Shown here: positions 1 to 5,091 of the stretch, piece after piece | How positions within the stretch are numbered: the first letter of the stretch is position 1 | How the letters are laid out: each line of letters starts with the position of its first letter | Source of the DNA: Flavobacteriales bacterium | Lineage (GTDB): Bacteria > Bacteroidota > Bacteroidia > Flavobacteriales > Crocinitomicaceae | Direction of reading: 5' to 3' | Length of the DNA stretch: 7,212 nucleotides | Assembly: GCA_947375085.1 (NCBI GenBank) | Contig: CANCEQ010000155.1 | Span: 1 to 7,212 of the forward strand | Translations under genes and position numbers: made by a program | Notes under the pieces: generated by a model | Seen by the model: only the letters and a program-made list of their open reading frames with translations | Databases searched by the model: none | Told to the model about the DNA's origin: nothing

Positions 1-725
1 TTAAAACGAATAGCTTGTCTTCTTGATATTTCTACTTTTTCACCTTCTTTTAACTCAACCATTAATCCTCCGTTGAACCAATTTTCTATGGAACTAATCC
101 ATTTGGTGTTGATGATGAATTTACGGTTGGCTCTAAAGAAATATTCAGGGTCGAGACGTTCTTCGAAACTGTTTAACGACCTTAAAACGAGCGGTCTGAA
201 ATTGTCGAAATATACTTTTACATAATTTCCGTCGGACTCAAACATTCTGATTTTGCTCAATTCTACGAACCATGTTTTTTCACCGTCTTTAATGAAAACA
301 CTGTCGTTGATTGTTAAAGGACGCGATTTTCTAGAATTATTTAATTCTAAAGGAGAACTAAATTCATCTTCTTTTTTAGATAACTTTTGAATTGCTTCGT
401 TTAATCGAATTGGGTCGACTGGTTTTAGGATGTAATCCAAGGCATTTACTTCGAATGCTTTTATTGCATATTCGTCGTAAGCTGTCACAAAAATTACTTT
501 TGGAATTTCATCCAATTTTTTCAACATTTCAAATCCGTTGATTCCCGGCATTGAAATATCTAGAAAGATTAAATCCGGTTTTAATTCTTTGATTTTTGAA
601 ATTCCTTCCTCGCCATTTTTCGCTTCAGCAATGATATCAATTTCATCGTATTGATTCAATAATAACTTTAACTCTTCACGTGCTAAACGCTCATCATCAA
701 TTAGTAATGTTTTTAAAGTTGTCAT
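1..725 (-). CDS. LytTR-family response regulator, 3' end cut by window edge
   Basis: Reverse translation from the ATG at 725-723 gives 241 codons running off the left edge without a stop; the last visible residues are SRRQAIRF, the usual end of this family, so only a few codons are missing. Residues 1 to about 115 form a receiver domain: acidic pair D10/D11 in LLIDDE, phosphoacceptor D56 in IFLDISMPG, T81 in VTAYDE and K101 in YILKPVD. Residues of about 140-241 form a LytTR DNA-binding domain (SDGNYVKVYF, RANRKFIIN, SRRQAI). LytTR proteins bind direct repeats as dimers and activate or repress promoters; the target here cannot be told. The gene starts 3 bp after the stop of the histidine kinase upstream, so the two form a cognate operon pair. 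Family assignment is very safe; the regulon is unknown. Confidence 0.95.
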   Translation of the reverse strand, partial: MTTLKTLLIDDERLAREELKLLLNQYDEIDIIAEAKNGEEGISKIKELKPDLIFLDISMPGINGFEMLKKLDEIPKVIFVTAYDEYAIKAFEVNALDYILKPVDPIRLNEAIQKLSKKEDEFSSPLELNNSRKSRPLTINDSVFIKDGEKTWFVELSKIRMFESDGNYVKVYFDNFRPLVLRSLNSFEERLDPEYFFRANRKFIINTKWISSIENWFNGGLMVELKEGEKVEISRRQAIRF

Positions 726-728
726 AAT

Positions 729-1757
729 CTAAAGTTTAAAAGTGATGGAGGAAACTACTTTATCGTCTTTCTCGAATAATTCAAAATAAGCCAATCCATT
801 GTATTGCAAATCAAGTCTTCTTCGTGTATTTTCGATTCCAATTCCAAGGTCAACTTCGGTTTTTAATGTCCCAGAATTAATAACGGTAATGATTAAATTT
901 TCTTGATTTTTTTCGGTTTTAATTTCAATTTCTCCACCTTCAATAAGAGTAGAAATTCCGTGTTTAATTGCATTTTCAGCTAACATTTGGATTGAAAATG
1001 GCGGAATTAAGTGTTTATTTAATTGATTGTCAGTATTCCATTTGATAATTAACCGTTCTTCGAATCGTATTTTTTCTAAATCCAAGTAATTCGCTACCAT
1101 TTCAATTTCCTCTTCAATCGAAACCAGGTTTAATTTACCAAGCATTAATGATTTACGTAAAAGATTGGAAAGTGCTGTAACAGAGTTCTTTGCTTTAGTT
1201 GGTTCTAATTCGATCAATGCTCTGATACTGTTCAAAGAATTGAATAAAAAGTGAGGATTTAACTGCGTTCTTAAATTTTTAAGTTCAATTTCGTTTTTAC
1301 TGGCTTCCAAAGTTAAGTTATGGAATTCTTGCTTTCTCGATTTTGTAAAAAAGTGATAGGTGAAATAAAGTGCATTCCAAAAAAGTAGTAGAACGGAAAT
1401 GGATAAAACAGTGATTAAAAATCGCAATACATTATAGGGTTCTTCTGTATCTACTTTTGTAATATAAGATACGGTTTTAGCACTAATTGCAACAAATGAA
1501 GAACAAATTAACGATGCGATTAGTATTCTAGGAAGTAAAGGAGCGAGTTTTAGTTCGAGCCATCCCCAACGAATGAATAGGATTCGCATGATGTGTGTAT
1601 AGGTAATTGCAAATAATACAAAGATGGAAATGTCTAAAACGAGTGAGTTTGTGACTTCCTTCGGATTGTCAACATAAGTAGATAATACGACAAGGGCGGT
1701 ATATAAAAACCATCCGCCAAATTGAGCGCACCAGTAAAAAAAACGTGTTGTGTTCAT
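729..1757 (-). CDS. LytS/YehU-type membrane sensor histidine kinase
   Basis: 342 aa from ATG at 1757 to TAG at 729. The N-terminal part has four hydrophobic helices (about residues 12-29, 39-62, 76-98 and 111-135) with very short loops, so the signal is probably sensed in or at the membrane; no extracellular sensor domain is present. A short linker (about 138-163) leads to the His_kinase (LytS-type) domain with QLNPHFLFNSLNS, where H169 is the predicted phosphorylation site. The ATP-binding part follows: N-box PPFSIQMLAENAIKHG with N262, and the GIGIENTRRRL glycine box at about 305-315. This is the normal length and arrangement for Bacteroidota members of the family. It should phosphorylate the LytTR regulator encoded 3 bp downstream. 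Its upstream region is shared with the divergent gene starting at 1882; I found no convincing promoter on this strand. Confidence 0.95.
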   Translation of the reverse strand: MNTTRFFYWCAQFGGWFLYTALVVLSTYVDNPKEVTNSLVLDISIFVLFAITYTHIMRILFIRWGWLELKLAPLLPRILIASLICSSFVAISAKTVSYITKVDTEEPYNVLRFLITVLSISVLLLFWNALYFTYHFFTKSRKQEFHNLTLEASKNEIELKNLRTQLNPHFLFNSLNSIRALIELEPTKAKNSVTALSNLLRKSLMLGKLNLVSIEEEIEMVANYLDLEKIRFEERLIIKWNTDNQLNKHLIPPFSIQMLAENAIKHGISTLIEGGEIEIKTEKNQENLIITVINSGTLKTEVDLGIGIENTRRRLDLQYNGLAYFELFEKDDKVVSSITFKL

Positions 1758-1881
1758 AATTGTAAATATACTTTATTCCTCTTTCAAAACGGATATATAT
1801 GGTATGATTGGTTTAAATTTAGGGATTTAAGGTTAATTTTGTTGTTGAAGCAAGTTTTTTATTCACTCATTTTGTTTTCAT
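1758..1881. other. divergent intergenic region between histidine kinase and toxin-23-like gene
   Basis: This 124 bp spacer carries the start regions of two divergent genes. On the plus strand there is a good TAnnTTTG match (1834-1841). On the minus strand only weak candidates appear: TATATTTA (plus-strand coordinates 1763-1770) lies close to the kinase ATG, lacks the final G of the consensus and has a TTG only about 14 bp upstream, which is too short a spacer. No convincing operator or LytTR direct repeat was seen. Confidence 0.5.
1808..1841 (+). promoter_or_regulatory. candidate Bacteroidota sigma-A promoter for the toxin-23-like gene
   Basis: TAATTTTG at 1834-1841 matches the Bacteroidota -7 element TAnnTTTG exactly. 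A TTG at 1808-1810 lies 23 bp upstream, at the long end of the 17-23 bp spacing described for Flavobacterium promoters. Transcription would begin near 1846-1848, giving a leader of about 35 nt before the TTG start at 1882. The match is good but the region is AT-rich, so chance hits are possible. Confidence 0.5.
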
Positions 1882-2787
1882 TTGAAACGTGTCGTTTATA
1901 TATTTCTTTTTTTAGCGAATATTGTTTTTTCTCAATCGAAATCAATACATCATGCTGGTTTTACGACGGGAGTGGTAGTGAATTTAGGAACGCATGTTAA
2001 TTCAATTGGGATTCTTTTAAAGACGTATTATACCGACCATTTTTATCAAGTAAATGCCGGAACTTCTTTTGTTTGGAATTTGACGAGTTATGGTCAACGC
2101 AAAAAGTTTTTAGAAAATAGAACGTATATAGGGGCTGTTTTTTTAGGAGGTAAAAAAGATAATTTAATTGATTATCAATTGGATGGATTGACTCATCAAA
2201 CTGCTTTTCGAAATGGATTAGGTTATAACTATTTGTGGTATTTTGATAAAGCAGGCACTACTCAACGTTCTGGAGGTTTTTCTTTAATGCTAAATAAGGT
2301 TTCTATTTTGTTTGAGAACGATGTATTTGGTGGTCAGGCGAATGATCGTTTTAGAACTGGACATGTATTGGTAAATTACAGATACCACGATTTTAAATTT
2401 GGAACAGGTATTTATTTATGGACGGGTGAAACAAATGGCGCTCAATGGAATCGCGAAAGTTCGAAAGATTGTCCGTATGGCTTTAAAGATTTGAGTCAGT
2501 TGCCTTATGGAAAAACAAGTCATGGTATTTGGTATGGCTCGTTTATAAGCAATTTAGGATTTGGTCAAACAGTTCAGTTGAAATTAGGTGTTGATAGTGA
2601 ACAAATTAGAAATTCGATTCAGAATCGCCTTATTCACGATTTGATTTTTCTGCCTAAAACGGTGAAGCATAATACACCTCATTATCCGAGGTTAAATCAA
2701 TCAGGTGAGCCTATTTTTGATAAAACTTTACGAAGAAAAGACCGTTTTTATTTTCAGGGAGGGATTAATTCTGAATGGAGTAACTAA
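1882..2787 (+). CDS. secreted toxin-23-like (polymorphic toxin type 23) domain protein
   Basis: 301 aa, start TTG at 1882. I accept this start because it gives a clean signal peptide (MKRVVYIFLFLANIVFSQ, cleavage about residue 17-19), and in-frame upstream sequence holds no ATG or GTG before a stop at 1846. The mature part is rich in alternating aromatic/glycine stretches (GTGIYLW, FYFQGGINSEW), as in beta-sheet or barrel proteins. Residues of about 144-160 (FENDVFGGQANDRFRTG) and 236-253 (GVDSEQIRNSIQNRLIH) match, as I remember them, the NDxF...DxxRT and GxxSExVRxxIQNxxIH motifs of the bacterial toxin 23 domain usually found at the C-terminus of Bacteroidota RHS and other polymorphic toxins. 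Here the domain stands alone behind a signal peptide. No immunity-like gene is adjacent. The biochemical activity of the domain is not known to me; the protein could be a non-toxic secreted or outer-membrane relative. Confidence 0.65.
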   Translation: MKRVVYIFLFLANIVFSQSKSIHHAGFTTGVVVNLGTHVNSIGILLKTYYTDHFYQVNAGTSFVWNLTSYGQRKKFLENRTYIGAVFLGGKKDNLIDYQLDGLTHQTAFRNGLGYNYLWYFDKAGTTQRSGGFSLMLNKVSILFENDVFGGQANDRFRTGHVLVNYRYHDFKFGTGIYLWTGETNGAQWNRESSKDCPYGFKDLSQLPYGKTSHGIWYGSFISNLGFGQTVQLKLGVDSEQIRNSIQNRLIHDLIFLPKTVKHNTPHYPRLNQSGEPIFDKTLRRKDRFYFQGGINSEWSN

Positions 2788-2808
2788 TTTTTTTTAACAC
2801 AAAAGATA

Positions 2809-2819
2809 CTGCGTCGCAG
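2809..2819. repeat. small GC-rich hairpin within the inverted repeat
   Basis: CTGCG-T-CGCAG, or CTGC-GTC-GCAG with a 3-nt loop, lies between the left outer and left inner arms. Its surroundings (GATACTGC...GCAG...GAAGCA) resemble those of the hairpin at 2877-2889 (GAAACTGC...GCAG...GAAGCA), suggesting the element arose partly by direct duplication. Confidence 0.5.
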
Positions 2820-2876
2820 AATTGCACAAAAGGAAGCATCAAAAGTTTCACAAAAGATTTAAAGTGCGCGAGAGAA

Positions 2877-2889
2877 ACTGCTTTGCAGT
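2877..2889. repeat. small hairpin ACTGC-TTT-GCAGT within the inverted repeat
   Basis: A 5-bp perfect stem with a 3-nt loop in the interior of the larger element. It is close in sequence to the hairpin at 2809-2819. It is not followed by a T-run, so it is not a stand-alone terminator on the plus strand. Confidence 0.5.
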
Positions 2890-3027
2890 AAAGAAGCAAT
2901 AGTATTACCTATACTTTCCTTTTTTTAAACAAATCAAGTAACTTCTGTGTTTCTTTTGATGCTTCCTTATATGTTCTTTTGTGTTAAAGAAAAAAATAAA
3001 TCAACAGTTGAATGTTTGAAAATTGAG

Positions 3028-3040
3028 TTGAATCATTCAA
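3028..3040. promoter_or_regulatory. 13-bp palindrome overlapping the pcm -33 box (candidate operator)
   Basis: TTGAAT-C-ATTCAA is a perfect dyad whose first three bases are the TTG of the predicted -33 element. A related half-site TTGAATG occurs at 3008-3014. A dimeric regulator bound here would occlude the promoter. In AT-rich DNA such a palindrome can occur by chance, so this is only a candidate. Confidence 0.3.
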
Positions 3041-3058
3041 ATCAATGCCGTATCTTTG
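3028..3058 (+). promoter_or_regulatory. Bacteroidota sigma-A promoter of pcm
   Basis: TTG at 3028-3030, a 20-bp spacer, then TATCTTTG at 3051-3058 fit the Bacteroidota consensus TTG-N17-23-TAnnTTTG exactly, and the element is followed by the commonly seen C-A. Transcription should start about 4-8 bases after the last G, close to 3063-3066. This argues against translation starting at the in-frame ATG at 3045, which lies between the two promoter boxes. Confidence 0.8.
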
Positions 3059-3062
3059 CAAG

Positions 3063-3719
3063 ATGCACAGTCATTATAAAGATACATATAAACACAAAGG
3101 AATGAGGAGGCAACTTGTTGATGAGTTGCGTTCTAAAGGGATTCAAGATGAACGAATTTTGGAAGCATTTAATGCGATTCCACGTCACTTTTTTTTAGAT
3201 TTAGCTTTTACTGAACAAGCGTATAGCAATATGCCTTTTCAGATTGGTGCAGGACAAACAATTTCACATCCATATACTGTTGCTTTTCAAACTCAATTAT
3301 TAGGAGTAAAAAAAGGCGATAAAATTCTTGAAATCGGAACTGGTTCTGGATTTCAAACGTGTATTTTGTGTGAATTAGGCGCAAAAGTATATTCGATTGA
3401 ACGTCAACGTGAATTGTATATGAAAGTGAAAAATATCATTCATCATTTCAATTTTAATCCACGTTTATCATATGGTGATGGCTACAAAGGATTACCTACA
3501 TTCGCACCATTTGACCATATTTTAGTAACCTGTGGAGCTCCATTTATTCCGCCAGCATTGGTTGAACAATTGAAAATAGGAGGTAAGTTGGTTATTCCGT
3601 TGGGCGAGGGTAACATCCAAAAAATGGTCGTATTGACAAGAACTTCAGAAGATTCAGAAGATGTTGTTGATTATGGCGATTTCAGTTTTGTACCGATGTT
3701 GGAGAATACGGCGAAATGA
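3063..3719 (+). CDS. pcm: protein-L-isoaspartate O-methyltransferase
   Basis: 218 aa from the ATG at 3063. The enzyme transfers a methyl group from S-adenosylmethionine to isoaspartyl residues of damaged cytosolic proteins and so starts their repair. Visible motifs (numbered from 3063): the PCMT signature GAGQTISHPY at 62-71 after AIPRHFFLDLAF; SAM motif I LEIGTGSGFQT at 89-99; VYSIER at 109-114; YGDGYKGLP at 137-145; FDHILVTCGAPFIP at 150-163; and LKIGGKLVIPLGEG near 170-183. Length is that of the family (E. coli Pcm is 208 aa). An in-frame ATG at 3045 is disfavoured because the promoter -7 box lies downstream of it. The ATG at 3102 would give 205 aa and aligns with the E. coli start, but the upstream DTYKHKG resembles the N-terminus of flavobacterial homologues. 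The gene stands alone with its own promoter. Confidence 0.93.
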   Translation: MHSHYKDTYKHKGMRRQLVDELRSKGIQDERILEAFNAIPRHFFLDLAFTEQAYSNMPFQIGAGQTISHPYTVAFQTQLLGVKKGDKILEIGTGSGFQTCILCELGAKVYSIERQRELYMKVKNIIHHFNFNPRLSYGDGYKGLPTFAPFDHILVTCGAPFIPPALVEQLKIGGKLVIPLGEGNIQKMVVLTRTSEDSEDVVDYGDFSFVPMLENTAK

Positions 3720-3861
3720 TGTTGAATATTAAATTTTGAATGTTCGATTATTAAATTATCCCTTTTTATTTTCTTTATATTCAATCATCAGGTTTAAATT
3801 TTTAAGATTTCAGTTTGAATTCCGAAATTGTAAAGAATTGTGAACACGGTGAAATAAAGCT
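3720..3861. other. convergent intergenic spacer between pcm and the small membrane protein operon
   Basis: This 142-bp AT-rich spacer separates two convergent transcripts. I see no ORF, RNA gene or promoter motif. The only structure is the palindrome at its right edge (3852-3867), which overlaps the stop codon of the 124-aa gene. Confidence 0.5.
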
Positions 3862-3867
3862 TTATTT
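3852..3867 (+). terminator. possible bidirectional terminator (16-bp perfect palindrome)
   Basis: AAATAAAGCTTTATTT is a perfect palindrome. On the plus strand it is followed by TTGATTTTTT, resembling a weak intrinsic terminator for pcm. It overlaps the TAA stop of the minus-strand gene (3864-3862), where it could also end the operon. The stem is almost all A-T, so its stability is low. Confidence 0.3.
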
Positions 3868-4236
3868 TTGATTTTTTAAAGTATCAATTTCTTTGTTGTT
3901 TTCAATTTTATCTGTTGGTTTAATCTGTTCCGTGTTTTTGATTTGATTATTCTTTTGTGGAGGATGCGGCGGTATATAGGCAATTTTACACGACGAAAAA
4001 CCAATTCCTACAATTATTAAAAAACTCATCAAGAACGATTTAGCTTTTGTTCCATTTTTATTTATAAAATAAAATGTTGCAATTAACAAGTTCACAATTG
4101 AATGGATAGATACAATTATCCAAAGTGTATTGAAAAAATCAAATTTAAATACAGAACTATTCATTGTTAGTAATACAAGTGAATAAGCTAAAAACATACT
4201 TAAATTAATTCCTGAAATTGTTTTTAATTTGTTCAT
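3862..4236 (-). CDS. small three-helix membrane protein with lipobox-like cysteine and polar tail
   Basis: 124 aa from ATG at 4236 (MNKLKTISGINL). A TTG two codons upstream is possible, but the ATG matches the start of the paralogues. Helix 1 is about residues 8-25, helix 2 about 34-57, then a basic loop (NKNGTKAK) and helix 3 (SFLMSFLIIVGIGFSSC). The helices and the IGFSSC end match the two upstream paralogues, so this is the fourth member of the tandem family. It differs by about 40 polar residues after the cysteine (KIAYIPPHPPQ, then a Lys/Asn/Glu-rich stretch), predicted to be periplasmic. This resembles a lipoprotein signal peptide and tether fused to two extra helices. It is last in the operon, 11 bp after the previous gene's stop. 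I do not recognise a named family; function unknown. Confidence 0.75.
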   Translation of the reverse strand: MNKLKTISGINLSMFLAYSLVLLTMNSSVFKFDFFNTLWIIVSIHSIVNLLIATFYFINKNGTKAKSFLMSFLIIVGIGFSSCKIAYIPPHPPQKNNQIKNTEQIKPTDKIENNKEIDTLKNQK

Positions 4237-4247
4237 AGTCAATAAAG

Positions 4248-4550
4248 TTAATTACTAAATAAAGCTATGCAAGATGAGGATCCAATAACTAGCACTAAAA
4301 TAAAACTCAATAAAAATGCTTTTCCCATTTCATTTTTTTTAGTAATAAAAAAATACAATGCGATAAGCAGATTAAGAAAAGATTGTATACTTAAAAATAG
4401 TACGAAACCAACTAAAAGAATACAGGAAGCACAGAAAAATCCTGTATTTACTTCATTCGTTTTTGAGTTAAAATATGATATCGAAAACATTATTGTATAT
4501 ACGGATAATACAATAAGATTAATTCCTGTTATTTTCTTTAAATTGCTCAT
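4248..4550 (-). CDS. small three-helix membrane protein, IGSSSC C-terminus
   Basis: 100 aa from ATG at 4550 (MSNLKKITGINLIVL). The TTG at 4556 is rejected because the ATG aligns with its neighbours. Helix 1 is about 8-27, helix 2 about 38-68 (ends LNLLIALYFFI), a basic loop TKKNEMGK, and helix 3 FLLSFILVLVIGSSSC followed by IALFSN. By the positive-inside rule the N-terminus and the basic loop are cytoplasmic and the cysteine faces the periplasm. Helix 3 with its preceding lysine looks like a Bacteroidota lipoprotein signal peptide ending in SSC. It is the closest relative of the 98-aa protein encoded just upstream; the last part of the two genes is nearly the same DNA. Function unknown. Confidence 0.75.
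   Translation of the reverse strand: MSNLKKITGINLIVLSVYTIMFSISYFNSKTNEVNTGFFCASCILLVGFVLFLSIQSFLNLLIALYFFITKKNEMGKAFLLSFILVLVIGSSSCIALFSN
4263..4352 (-). repeat. duplicated gene segment, copy 1 (pairs with 4577-4666)
   Basis: By hand alignment 80 of 90 bases are identical to 4577-4666 at a constant offset of 314, without gaps. It encodes the third helix and cysteine motif of the 100-aa protein. Most differences leave the protein similar, so this is a recent tandem duplication whose C-terminal part is conserved. Confidence 0.8.
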
Positions 4551-4561
4551 AATCAATCATT

Positions 4562-4858
4562 TTAATTGTTGAATATAGCCATACAAGATGAGAATCCAAT
4601 TACTAACACTAAAATAAAGCTTAATAAAAATGCTTTACCCATTTCATTGTTTTTAGTAATGAAAAAAAACAATGAAATGAGAAGGTTAATGATAGATTGT
4701 AGACCTATAAGAAATGTATAACTTATAACGTAACCAATGGAGTTAAAACCACCATTATATTCAACTGGTTTAGTTGTTAAAAAAGGTATCGTAATAATTA
4801 AGCCAAATACCAAAAGTATGATAAGATTTATTCCAACTATTTTTTTTAAGTTATTCAT
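4562..4858 (-). CDS. small three-helix membrane protein, IGFSSC C-terminus
   Basis: 98 aa from ATG at 4858 (MNNLKKIVGINLIIL). Helix 1 is about 8-28, helix 2 about 41-68 (FLIGLQSIINLLISLFFFI), a loop TKNNEMGK, and helix 3 FLLSFILVLVIGFSSC followed by MAIFNN. It shares KAFLLSFILVLVIG exactly with the 100-aa paralogue. The gene begins 5 bp after the stop of the 75-aa gene and ends 11 bp before the next start, so it is co-transcribed. The cysteine lies at the predicted periplasmic end of helix 3 in a lipobox-like context, seven residues from the end counting itself. I know no characterised relative; function unknown. Confidence 0.78.
   Translation of the reverse strand: MNNLKKIVGINLIILLVFGLIITIPFLTTKPVEYNGGFNSIGYVISYTFLIGLQSIINLLISLFFFITKNNEMGKAFLLSFILVLVIGFSSCMAIFNN
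4577..4666 (-). repeat. duplicated gene segment, copy 2 (pairs with 4263-4352)
   Basis: Gap-free partner of 4263-4352 with 80 of 90 matching bases counted by hand. It codes for the loop, third helix and cysteine motif of the 98-aa protein. The upstream parts of the two genes (helices 1 and 2) have diverged more. Confidence 0.8.
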
Positions 4859-4863
4859 CTGTT

Positions 4864-5091
4864 TTAAATTTTGAGATTACAGGTTGAAAGTCCTATCGAC
4901 ACAATAATTAGAGTGCTTAATAAATATCCTGCAGCTTCTTGTTTCTTTGTAGATAAGTTAACTATACCTGAAAGTAAGCAAAAAATAATTTGTAAAAGTG
5001 AAAGAGCAAAATAAATGAAAAAGTCATTAATCATTGCTAATACACAATAAATTACGAGATTTATTACAATTATTTTAATCATTGAATTCAT
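4864..5091 (-). CDS. small membrane protein, divergent first member of the family, IGLSTC C-terminus
   Basis: 75 aa from ATG at 5091, whose ATG overlaps the TGA stop of the radical SAM gene (ATGA, 4 bp), a classic sign of translational coupling. Helix 1 (MIKIIVINLVIYCVLAM), helix 2 (FIYFALSLLQIIFCLLSGIV) and helix 3 (GYLLSTLIIVSIGLSTC) are connected by short loops; STKKQEAA before helix 3 corresponds to ITKKNEMGK of the paralogues. It ends CNLKI, so the cysteine is five residues from the end counting itself. It is shorter and more divergent than the other three, but the INL start, basic loop and IGxSxC end mark it as the same family. Function unknown; the coupling suggests a direct link to the radical SAM protein. 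Confidence 0.75.
   Translation of the reverse strand: MNSMIKIIVINLVIYCVLAMINDFFIYFALSLLQIIFCLLSGIVNLSTKKQEAAGYLLSTLIIVSIGLSTCNLKI

Larger units (their letters stand above)
2793..2988. repeat. nested long inverted repeat, about 196 bp, intergenic
   Basis: Two pairs of perfect arms are nested. The outer pair is TTTAACACAAAAGA at 2793-2806 and its exact complement at 2975-2988 (14 bp). The inner pair is AAGGAAGCATCAAAAG at 2830-2845 and its exact complement at 2953-2968 (16 bp). The tract continues into T-runs on the left and A-runs on the right. Inside the arms are small hairpins at 2809-2819, 2877-2889 and 2901-2915. Left-side spacing between the arms is 23 nt but right-side spacing is 6 nt, so the folded form has a bulge. 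It contains no ORF. Possible identities are a degraded MITE or REP-like intergenic element, or a structured 3' UTR and terminator for the gene ending at 2787. There is no transposase nearby. Confidence 0.7.

Noticed and set aside
1763..1770. TATATTTA on the minus strand as a promoter for the kinase gene
   Set aside because: It lacks the final G of TAnnTTTG, its upstream TTG is only about 14 bp away, and it would place transcription at the start codon.
1722..2000. Plus-strand open frame of 92 codons
   Set aside because: It overlaps the kinase start, the intergenic region and the toxin-23-like gene in another frame, and its Cys/Phe-rich translation looks non-coding.
2788..3044. Possible small RNA gene or CRISPR-like array in the inverted-repeat region
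   Set aside because: There is no regularly spaced direct repeat, no promoter-terminator pair reading through it, and no tRNA-like fold; only inverted arms are seen.
3045..3047. ATG as the start of pcm
   Set aside because: The -7 promoter box at 3051-3058 lies downstream of it, and MPYLCK has no counterpart in the family.
4551..4556. TTG start two codons before the 100-aa gene (the same situation at 4237-4242 for the 124-aa gene)
   Set aside because: The ATG at 4550 (and 4236) gives M-x-[NK]-L-K-[KT]-I, matching the sibling protein that starts at 4858.
4267..4572. Plus-strand open frame of 101 codons
   Set aside because: It lies antisense to the 100-aa gene, which belongs to a conserved paralogue family; the antisense reading has no such support.
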